Shown piece by piece: positions 42,160 through 52,500 of a stretch of 64,000 bases of DNA. The stretch comes from Odontocerum albicorne (lineage: Eukaryota > Arthropoda > Insecta > Trichoptera > Odontoceridae), in assembly GCA_949825065.1 (NCBI GenBank), contig OX463848.1:45810024-45874023 (forward strand), in the 5' to 3' direction. The translations under genes were made by a program, and so were the position numbers. How positions within the stretch are numbered: position 1 is the first letter of the stretch; each line of letters begins with the position of its first letter. The notes beneath the pieces are model-generated. The model worked only from the letters and a program-made list of their open reading frames with translations. It did no database searches and had not been told where the DNA came from.

Positions 42160-43795
42160 TTTTAAAGTCGAGCCAGAGACCTTCATCTAAGAAGATTTGG
42201 TATAAACCTACAGCCATTTTGAAAGTCGAGCCAGATACCTTCATCTAAGGAGATTTGGTATAAACCTACAGCCATTTTGAAAGTCGAGCCAGAGACCTTC
42301 ATCTAAGAAGATTTGGTATAGACCTACAGCCATTTTGAAAGTCGAGCCAGAGACCTTCATCTAAGAAGATTTGGTATAAACCTACAGCCATTTTGAAAGT
42401 CGAGCCAGAGACCTTCATCTAAGAAGATTTGGTATAAACCTACAGCCATTTTGAAAGTCGAGCCAGAGACCTTCATCTAAGAAGATTTGGTATAAACCTA
42501 CAGCCATTTTGAAAGTCGAGCCAGAGACCTTCATCTAAGAAGATTTGGTATAAACCTACAGCCATTTTGAAAGTCGAGCCAGAGACCTTCATCTAAGAAT
42601 ATTTGGTATAAACCTACAGCCATTTTGAAAGTCGAGCCAGATACCTTCATCTAAGGAGAATTGGTATAAACCTACAGCCATTTTGAAAGTCGAGCCAGAG
42701 ACCTTCATCTAAAAAGATTTGGTATAAACCTACAGCCATTTTGAAAGTCGAGCCAGAGACCTTCATCTAAGAAGATTTGGTATAAACCTACAGCCATTTT
42801 GAAAGTCGAGCCAGAGACCTTCATCTAAGAAGATTTGGTATAAACCTACAGCCATTTTGAAAGTCGAGCCAGATACCTTCATCTTAGGAGATTTGGTATA
42901 AACCTACAGCCATTTTGAAAGTCGAGCCAGAGACCTTCATCTAAGAATATTTGGTATAAACCTACAGCCATTTTGAAAGTCGAGCCAGATACCTTCATCT
43001 AAGGAGAATTGGTATAATCCTACAGCCATTTTGAAAGTCGAGCCAGAGACTTTCATCTAAGAAGATTTGGTATAAACCTACAGCCATTTTGAAAGTCGAG
43101 CCAGAGACCTTCATCTAAGAAGATTTGGTATAAACCTACAGCCATTTTGAAAGTCGAGCCAGAGACCTTCATCTAAGAAGATTTGGTATAAACCTAAAGC
43201 CATTTTGAAAGTCGAGCCAGATACCTTCATCTAAGGAGATTTGGTATAAACCTACAGCCATTTTGAAAGTCGAGCCAGATACCTTCATCTAAGGAGATTT
43301 GGTATAAACCTACAGCCATTTTGAGAGTCGAGCCAGAGACCTTCATCTAAGAAGATTTGGTATAAACCTACAGCCATTTTGAAAGTCGAGCCAGAGACCT
43401 TCATCTAAGAAGATTTGGTATAAACCTACAGCCATTTTGAAAGTCGAGCCAGAGACCTTCATCTAAGAAGATTTGGTATAAACCTACAGCCATTTTGAAA
43501 GTCGAGCCAGAGACCTTCATCTAAGAAAATTTGGTATAAACCTACAGCCATTTTGAAAGTCGAGCCAGAGACCTTCATCTAAGAAGATTTGGTATAAACC
43601 TACAGCCATTTTGAAAGTCGAGCCAGAGACCTTCATCTAAGAAGATTTGGTATAAACCTACAGCCATTTTGAAAGTCGAGCCAGAGACCTTCATCTAAGA
43701 AGATTTGGTATAAACCTACAGCCATTTTGAAAGTCGAGCCAGATACCTTCATCTAAGGAGAATTGGTATAAACCTACAGCCTACAGCCATTTTGC
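42160..43795. repeat. Minisatellite, 58-bp unit x about 28
   Basis: Units of AAAGTCGAGCCAGAGACCTT, CATCTAAGAAGATTTGGTAT and AAACCTACAGCCATTTTG. Recurrent variants (AGATACC, AAGGAGAATT) recur in blocks, showing block-wise expansion. Between paralogs B and C. Confidence 0.98.
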
Positions 43796-43799
43796 ATTC

Positions 43800-44244
43800 G
43801 ACTCCTAAGTCATTATTTCAAGTTTTCAAAAAACACGAAAAAAAAAACAAACGAAAAATGGACGGTTATGTGAGATGTTTATAACTTTTCACCGAGACTC
43901 GTTGAAGTCTCGCTGGAACCTCCGAGGATCAAGCGGCAACCCTCCACCTGTTTGTTTTACAGTCTTTGTACAGATGTTGTACGAGTAGATGTATTTTATT
44001 TTTAGATAATAAGTTATTGTAAAAATATTACATTAGTATCACGTATTTTTGAGGATATTTATATTGAAATAACCCAAAATGTTTTACTAGTAAGACAGAT
44101 ATGCCATAAAGGCCTCCATTTATGTTAATCCATAAAGCGGCACTGTACACCCTACCGCGCTACGTTACGAGTATGTCGATACTTGGAAATCTTCCGATCA
44201 TAACTCCGGGGTTTGGTATGAGGTAGGCTTCTGATTCATCGAGT
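43800..44244. other. Intergenic DNA
   Basis: No gene; two TACGAGTA motifs (near 43980 and 44167). Confidence 0.4.
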
Positions 44245-44868
44245 CGCTTTTGGACGACCATACAGAGCAGCTCTTGTGACCATTGAACTTCTAGCATCTC
44301 AACTTTTGGACGACCATACAGAGCAGCTCTTGTGACCATTGAACTTCTAGCATCTTAACTTTTGGACGACCATACAGAGCAGCTCTTGTGACCATTGAAC
44401 TTCTAGCATCTCAACTTTTGGACGACCATACAGAGCAGCTCTTGTGACCATTGAACTTCTAGCATCTCAACTTTTGGACGACCATACAGAGCAGCTCTTG
44501 TGACCATTGAACTTCTAGCATCTTAACTTTTGGACGACCATACAGAGCAGCTCTTGTGACCGTTGAACTTCTAGCATCTCAACTTTTGGACGACCATACA
44601 GAGTAGCTCTTGTGACCATTGAACTTCTAGCATCTCAACTTTTGGACGACCATACAGAGCAGCTCTTGTGATCATTGAACTTCTAACATCTTAACTTTTG
44701 GACGACCATACAGAGCAGCTCTTGTGACCATTGAACTTCTAGCATCTCAACTTTTGGACGACCATACAGAGCAGCTCTTGTGACCATTGAACTTCTAGCA
44801 TCTCAACTTTTGGACGACCATACAGAGAAGCTCTTGTGACCATTGAACTTCTAGCATCTCAAGTTTTG
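44245..44868. repeat. Minisatellite, 56-bp unit x11
   Basis: Units of ACTTTTGGACGACCATACAG, AGCAGCTCTTGTGACCATTG and AACTTCTAGCATCTCA. Confidence 0.97.
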
Positions 44869-44992
44869 GTCGTGATTATCAGAAGAGGAACTGTTTCTTT
44901 CATCACGTGATCTTATCACTTGACACCCATCAATCACCCTTCTAAGTCATCTGTTCATAAAACTGAGAAGTCATCTATCTTGACCCTCGGTA

Positions 44993-45532
44993 TTATCATA
45001 AGATTCAGAGCCGTATATTTAAATAGGGAAGATGCAGATGCCCAATAGTTGGCACTCCTCTTATATCTATATTCATGAGTCCTTATACCTCAGGTGCTCA
45101 TGGATATAGATATGTAGAGTGTGGAAATTATCACAAGATTCAGAGCCGTATATTTAAATAGGGAAGATGCAGATGCCCAATAGTTGGCACTCCTCTTATA
45201 TCTATATTCATGAGTCCTTATACCTCAGGTGCTCATGGATATAGATATGTAGAGCGTGGAAATTATCATAAGATTCAGAGCCGTATATTTAAATAGGGAA
45301 GATGCAGGTGCCCAATAGTTGGCACTCCTCTTATATCTATATTCATGAGTCCTTATACCTCAGCTGCTCATGGATATAGATATGTAGAGCGTGGAAATTA
45401 TCATAAGATTCAGAGCCGTATATTTAAATAGGGAAGATGCAGGTGCCCAATAGTTGGCACTCCTCTTATATCTATATTCATGAGTCCTTATACCTCAGGT
45501 GCTCATGGATATAGATATGTAGAGCGTGGAAA
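44993..45532. repeat. Minisatellite, 135-bp unit x4 with internal inverted repeat
   Basis: Each unit contains ATATCTATATTCATGAG ... CTCATGGATATAGATAT, an imperfect palindrome of about 17 bp per arm, so each unit can form a hairpin. Confidence 0.95.
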
Positions 45533-45539
45533 TTGGAAA

Positions 45540-46119
45540 AATGTAAAACATTTGCAGTACCACGATCATCATAATTCCGAGAAGCGTCTATACCTTTCGA
45601 GCTTTTCTGACGAACCTCTGCAGCGCCCACCAGACAGTCAAATATTCACCACACCGTTGAATTTCGTTAGGTCTCACCAACCTCGTCATTATCAAATACT
45701 TTTTTAATCACCTTCCTCACCCTGAGAGGTTAATCCTAATTTCAGTTATTTTTACCGAGTGCAGCGGCAAGCATCAATAATGATATTAAGGATCAATGCT
45801 ACGAATGTGGTTGTCTTTATAGCTTTTTCCGTGGATTTTTGTTTTTCTATTGAATTATTATGAGAAGTTGTGATGCAACATTTTATCTGCCATTTAAAAT
45901 GTTTTTTTTTTTTCTCAAAGTAGGGGCGTGGAGATCGATTTTAAAGATATTTTGGAAAGAAAAAGTTCAGTTATTTTTTTATTTTTCATAATTGTTCTTA
46001 TTTTCAATATTAAATAAGATATTTATAAGTAACATAAGAACAGTTTGTTGCTAAATAACAACAGATAATGGGTGTCAATATTGTTTTTTTAACTATCATC
46101 TTTAAAATATTAACACCGG
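45540..46119. other. AT-rich intergenic DNA
   Basis: Nothing recognised; homopolymer T at 45902. Confidence 0.4.
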
Positions 46120-47390
46120 ATGGTATTTATTTATTTATTTAACACTTTTATCGCAATACAATCTGGCGAGCTTATTGCCAGGCGGCAATCTCTTCCAAAC
46201 AACCAGACAAAAGTAAATGAAGCAAGTTACGTGGTCGCATAAATCATTCAAATGACTATCCATCCCCACGAAATCCATAAACATATACGTGAGCACATGC
46301 CCACGAACCCCACAAAGACGGACAATCACCCGAACATTCTTTTTCATATAAAGTGAGATATCATCAATCAAAAGGGAAGGAAGGGATGGTGGAGAGGAAA
46401 GGAAAAGAAAAATCAGGAATGAAACACGTTATTTTACTGACTAGAAATTAAGAGTTTTTTCAGTCGTTTCTTAAAGCGTGCCAAGGACGGAGCGAGTCTT
46501 ATATTGGTTTGTAACTGATTCCAGAGTCTCACTGCATGGACAGTAAAGGATGACGTAAAGAAAGAGGAGCGGTGAACTGGAAAGGCCAGTAAACAATCTT
46601 TGTTTGAGCGTAGCGCTAATCCATGATTGGAAAGACGTTGAAAATTTTCGGCGAGATAAGAGGGTGCGGCGGGACAGTTAAAAATATTATACAATAGAGG
46701 CAGTATGTGAATTTGGCGTCTATTTCTAACATTCAACCAGTTCAATGCCTTCTGGTATGAAGTCATATGATCGTACTTACGTAGGTTGAAAATGAATTTT
46801 AAACACACATTTTGAAGACGCTGTAATTTGTCCAGCTGTTCCTCTGTTACATCCAAGTAACATACGTCCGCATAGTCCAGAATCGGAAAGAGCAGAGATT
46901 GTACGAGTAAAATTTTGGTTTTAGTTGGTAGGAATCTTTGCAACACTTTAAGGGAATGAAGGCTGAAGAAGATCCTTCGGCTTACCTCGTTTATTTGATC
47001 TCGCCATGAGAGAGTGTTATCTATTAGCATTCCTAGGTTTTTAACAGTTTTATGTAATGGTATGATAGAGCCATCAAGTAATATTGGAGGAAGTAAGTCA
47101 GTGTTGAATTTACCGAGAAGCTGAGGGCTGCCAATGAGGATCGCTTGAGACTTCTTAGGATTTATGAGTAAGCCATGCTCCCCAGTCCACCCCGAGATCG
47201 ATTGAAGGTCCGCATTTAAATTGTTCAAAGCCGCGTGAAAGAAATTTGGATCAAAATGAATATATATCTGTAGGTCATTCGCATACAGATGATAAGAACA
47301 TTTAAGAGACGATGGTATGATGGTATGAATGTGTTGAAAAGTGTGACTGAGAGAAATCGTTTTCTTCTGCCCCACTGTTGAAATCAGCGT
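46120..47390 (-). mobile_element. Non-LTR retrotransposon 3' part, 313-codon reverse transcriptase frame
   Basis: Minus-strand frame 47375-46434 is open for 313 codons: SLKCSYHLYANDLQIYIHF (catalytic box Y-A-N-D, normally Y-A-D-D), WTGEHGLLINPKKSQAILIG, VKNLGMLIDNTLSWRDQIN, KTKILLVQSLLFPILDYADV and a C-terminal RLWNQLQTN segment typical of Jockey-superfamily LINEs. The 3' tail is an (ATTT)n run at 46121-46140. The 5' end is truncated. The intact frame suggests a young copy, but the Asp to Asn change should block activity. Confidence 0.88.
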
Positions 47391-48397
47391 TGTACGAAGG
47401 GCATCGGCATAAAAACAATAAATACACCTGGTTATATCAAGTATTTTTTTATAATCTGTGAAAAAAATACTTTTTATAAAAACACCGCCTTTTCTTGGTA
47501 ATGATAAAAATAATAAATTTAATTTAGTTTATAGAATTTTGGGAGCTAAATACTAAAATAACAGTCAAAACTCTGGATCGGCTTCTATTTACTAGATAAA
47601 TCCAATATTTCTGTATTCTATATAAATACTATACGGCTCTACTCGTATCATTGTCCCAACTTGACGCGATGGAAGTGACACAACCTAATTGTGATCGGCG
47701 GCACATTCGAGATTTAGGAAAACAGTGGCGGGCGAAAGCCGGATTTCTAAAAAAATAAGATGTTATGTGTTACATTATTAACATAATGACTAAATTATTA
47801 TAAATCGTTACAATAATGTAAATTTTACATTTTTACGCCTGTGAGGGCATTTACAAAAAAGGCGTTAAAAGATAAACCATACTTGATGAATAATATAGGT
47901 AACACACTCGTACATAAAGTACGTGAAGGATTCATCTTTCTTGTAATGGGAAATTAATCCATTATTGCAGTCCATTATTACTGGTCTCCCCGAGACATAA
48001 CAAATGGTCGAGGTACTGGTCTATTATTGTAGGGGATTTCATTTCACAGGTACCCATCGTAGCAGCCTGCGATGGGGATATCGAACTCTGCCAGGCCATA
48101 GACACGGGATGGTTGGTCCCGATGGTCTTATGTTACGAGTACGTAAGTCGCGAGATTCACTATTTGTATTATTCACTATTCGTAAGATTCTTACTATTCC
48201 CCATTATCGAGTGATACCTGAGTAGAAAAAGTATGGACATCACCTAATCGCATATAATAGGAATATTGTACGTCTTGGATTACCATAAAGAAGAGGAGAC
48301 AAGTAAAACTGAACGTACAAAGAAACAGCCAATTTTCCTAAAAATACATCCTGGGTTTCAAGTAAGAAAATACTATTTTTCTACGAAACAGTGCTTC
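47391..48397. other. Intergenic DNA downstream of paralog C
   Basis: No gene recognised; motif copies near 47640, 47908 and 48132. Confidence 0.4.
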
Positions 48398-48845
48398 CGA
48401 AAAAGGATGTTGAGAGTGTTGGACTTAGTTTTACGATATAGGTATACAGTATAACCTGGTGGGTTTATTAACACTCTTACAACTACCAAAAAAAGGATGT
48501 TGAGAGTGTTGGACTTAGTGTTACGATATAGGTATACAGTATAACCTGTTGGGTTTATTAACACTCTTACAACTACCGAAAAAGGATGTTGAGAGTGTTG
48601 GACTTAGTTTTACGATATAGGTATACAGTATAACCTGGTGGGTTTATTAACACTCTTACAACTACCAAAAAAAGGATGTTGAGAGTGTTGGACTTTGTGT
48701 TACGATATAGGTATACAGTATAACCTGTTGGGTTTATTAACACTCTTACAACTACCGAAAAAGGATGTTGAGAGTGTTGGACTTAGTGTTACGATATAGG
48801 TATACAGTATAACCTGTTGGGTTTATTGACACTCTTACAACTTAC
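48398..48845. repeat. Minisatellite, about 91-bp unit x5 with inverted ends
   Basis: Units run AAAGGATGTTGAGAGTGTTG to AACACTCTTACAACTACC; GAGTGTT and AACACTC face each other within each unit. Confidence 0.94.
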
Positions 48846-49356
48846 CAGAAATATGCTCAAAATGCCGTTAGTAAAAACCAGACTGGAATATTTAAAAATA
48901 TTGGGTACCAACCAAAATCAAATTCACAAACTTTTGATTAGAAGCAGATAGATGCTTACTCACCTTACTCACTAGTCGTCTACAAAAAGTTGCCGGGGAT
49001 CGTAGAGTAGAGTCTCATAGGTTGTAATAATGACGCCTTGAAACGGAAGAATAAAGGTAGAAAAGTATTATTCACCATTAAAAAGAAAGTACTTCTGATA
49101 AATGGGAGATCATACAACTGATAGCCTAGGGGAAACAATCAAGAAGAAGAAGACGTACCCTCTAGACTCTAGACTCTAGACAATGAGCTTGCGCGAGTTG
49201 ATTCATAGTAGTTTCATATCTTTGTTTGTTTGTTTGGAACTGCCGCTTTAGATAATGATTTGAAGATGGATAAATGAAGCATTTATGAACTGTAAGTCTA
49301 ACGAAAAGATTTGAACGTGGGAACGTTATCATTTTAGTTACGGGATGAATACACTG
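48846..49356 (+). other. Intergenic DNA with possible RTE 3' fragment
   Basis: At 48970-49070 the plus strand reads R-L-Q-K-V-A-G-D-R then K-R-K-N-K-G, similar to the last residues of RTE tails. Weak. A CTAGACTCTAGACTCTAGA triplication lies at 49156-49180. Confidence 0.35.
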
Positions 49357-49535
49357 TCAAAGCTTGCTCATGGAAGGCGAGTAGATGTCATCCACGAAGT
49401 TGGCTGAGCCAAAGACGTTGTTGGGGTCCAGTTGCTTCTTGGCCGCCTTCAAGATAGCGATGCCCGCAGAGGACACGGACTTCTCGTACCACTGCTTACG
49501 GTGCTTGCCCACACCGTGGTGGTGGGACAGCGAAC
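49357..49535 (-). CDS. AGPS: AGPS paralog C exon 5 (HHH motif, stop, PTS1)
   Basis: Acceptor cttttccag|GTTCGC. Encodes G-S-L-SHHHGVGKHRKQWYEKS, then LDPNNVFGSANFVDD and ends SPSMSKL-stop (TGA at 49359-49357). Carries the active-site histidine cluster and a canonical SKL peroxisomal signal. Confidence 0.92.
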
Positions 49536-52500
49536 CTGGAAAAGACGGGTTCAATCTGTCAATATAATTTATTTCCTCATATAACATATCATCTAAAAAA
49601 TAATTAATTCATTCGTATGGTACCCGTAAAATTATGAAACGTTATTACAATAATGATTACACAAATCTATAAATATGGATGCTACATGTGGAAAAAAAAT
49701 CGAAAATTTAAAAACACTCGCTTAAATACCATTTTATTTTTGATAATAATAAAGTCTAATAAAAATAGATGTCGTATTTTGTCACGGCTGTTAATAAAAT
49801 GAGACGCGCACTGTACTCTGTATAACTAAATAACAAAATGCAAATAATATCATTTTATCCACGCCCGGTTGTCGTGTTGAGTAAATAATAGTCGCGAGGA
49901 AACATTTAGTAGTTTTGAGACGCGCACTGTACTCTGTATAACTAAATAACAAAATGCAAATAATATCATTTTATCCACGCCCGGTTGTCGTGTTGAGTAA
50001 ATAATAGTCGCGAGGAAACATTTTATAGTTTTGATATTAGCGAATAGCTTATAGGCATGTGTGTCGGGGACGTATTGTTGTGTTAAATGCAGTCTTTTGG
50101 AGACCAATTTCTTTAAACTTTTTTTTTCTTTTTTGAGAAAAAAAAGCTTAAAAAAATTGGTCTCCAAAAGATATTTTTGAGAGTTTTCGTTTTTTGAGTT
50201 ACAAACATTATTTTTTTTGTCCTCAAATATAGTTTTGAAATAAAACAGTAATTTTTAAACCGTGCATGTGCATGATACGCATTAATCGTTTAATAATAAA
50301 CAGACTTTTCTTACTTAATTCGGGAATCGAACTAATTATTATTAAAAGATTAAAATAATGACATAAAATTTTTAAAAAAATAAGTTGAGCGTAAGGACTG
50401 TAAGCAGGTGGCTTTGATATTAGAGCGTAAGGGCAGTAAGCAGGTGGCTTAGATATTAGAGCGTAAGGGCAGTAAGCAGGTGGCTTAGATATTAGAGCGT
50501 AAGGGCAGTAAGCAGGTGGCTTAGATATTAGAGCGTAAGGGCAGTAAGCAGGTGGCTTAGATATTAGAGCGTAAGGGCAGTAAGCAGGTGGCTTAGATAT
50601 TAGAGCGTAAGGGCAGTAAGCAGGTGGCTTAGATATTAGAGCGTAAGGGCAGTAAGCAGGTGGCTTAGATATAAGAGCGTAAGGGCAGTAAGCAGGTGGC
50701 TTAGATATTAGAGCGTAAGGGCAGTAAGCAGGTGGCTTAGATATTAGAGCGTAAGGGCAGTTAGCAGGTGGCTTAGATATTAGAGCGTAAGGGCAGTAAG
50801 CAGGTGGCTTAGATATTAGAGCGTAAGGGCAGTAAGCAGGTGGCTTAGATATTAGAGCGTAAGGGCAGTTAGCAGGTGGCTTAGATATTAGAGCGTAAGG
50901 GCAGTAAGCAGGTGGCTTAGATATTAGAGCGTAAGGGCAGTAAGCAGGTGGCTTAGATATTAGAGCGTAAGGGCAGTTAGCAGGTGGCTTAGATATTAGA
51001 GCGTAAGGGCAGTAAGCAGGTGGCTTAGATATTAGAGCGTAAGGGCAGTAAGCAGGTGGCTTAGATATTAGAGCGTAAGGGCAGTTAGCAGGTGGCTTAG
51101 ATATTAGAGCGTAAGGGCAGTAAGCAGGTGGCTTAGATATTAGAGCGTAAGGGCAGTAAGCAGGTGGCTTAGATATTAGAGCGTAAGGGCAGTTAGCAGG
51201 TGGCTTAGATATTAGAGCGTAAGGGCAGTTAGCAGGTGGCTTAGATATTAGAGCGTAAGGGCAGTTAGCAGGTGGCTTAGATATTAGAGCGTAAGGGCAG
51301 TTAGCAGGTGGCTTAGATATTAGAGCGTAAGGGCAGTTAGCAGGTGGCTTAGATATTAGAGCGTAAGGGCAGTTAGCAGGTGGCTTAGATATTAGAGCGT
51401 AAGGGCAGTTAGCAGGTGGCTTAGATATTAGAGCGTAAGGGCAGTAAGCAGGTGGCTTAGATATTAGAGCGTAAGGGCAGTAAGCAGGTGGCTTAGATAT
51501 TAGAGCGTAAGGGCAGTTAGCAGGTGGCTTAGATATTAGAGCGTAAGGGCAGTTAGCAGGTGGCTTAGATATTAGAACGTAAGGGCAGTAAGCAGGTGGC
51601 TTAGATATTAGAGCGTAAGGGCAGTAAGCAGGTGGCTTAGATATTAGAGCGTAAGGGCAGTAAGCAGGTGGCTTAGATATTAGAGCGTAAGGGCAGTTAG
51701 CAGGTGGCTTAGATATTAGAGCGTAAGGGCAGTTAGCAGGTGGCTTAGATATTAGAGCGTAAGGGCAGTTAGCAGGTGGCTTAGATATTAGAGCGTAAGG
51801 GCAGTAAGCAGGTGGCTTAGATATTAGAGCGTAAGGGCAGTTAGCAGGTGGCTTAGATATTAGAGCGTAAGGGCAGTAAGCAGGTGGCTTAGATATTAGA
51901 GCGTAAGGGCAGTAAGCAGGTGGCTTAGATATTAGAGCGTAAGGGCAGTTAGCAGGTGGCTTAGATATTAGAGCGTAAGGGCAGTAAGCAGGTGGCTTAG
52001 ATATTAGAGCGTAAGGGCAGTAAGCAGGTGGCTTAGATATTAGAGCGTAAGGGCAGTTAGCAGGTGGCTTAGATATTAGAGCGTAAGGGCAGTAAGCAGG
52101 TGGCTTAGATATTAGAGCGTAAGGGCAGTAAGCAGGTGGCTTAGATATTAGAGCGTAAGGGCAGTTAGCAGGTGGCTTAGATATTAGAGCGTAAGGGCAG
52201 TAAGCAGGTGGCTTAGATATTAGAGCGTAAGGGCAGTAAGCAGGTGGCTTAGATATTAGAGCGTAAGGGCAGTTAGCAGGTGGCTTAGATATTAGAGCGT
52301 AAGGGCATTAAGCAGGTGGCTTAGATATTAGAGCGTAAGGGCAGTTAGCAGGTGGCTTAGATATTAGAGCGTAAGGGCAGTAAGCAGGTGGCTTAGATAT
52401 TAGAGCGTAAGGGCAGTAAGCAGGTGGCTTAGATATTAGAGCGTAAGGGCAGTTAGCAGGTGGCTTAGATATTAGAGCGTAAGGGCAGTAAGCAGGTGGC

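Noticed and set aside
46900..46925. TACGAGTA in the LINE tail as another micro-insertion
   Set aside because: Here the bases encode L-V-Q in a conserved stretch and the related copy near 41080 has CACGAGTA in the same place, so it is ancestral sequence, not an insertion.
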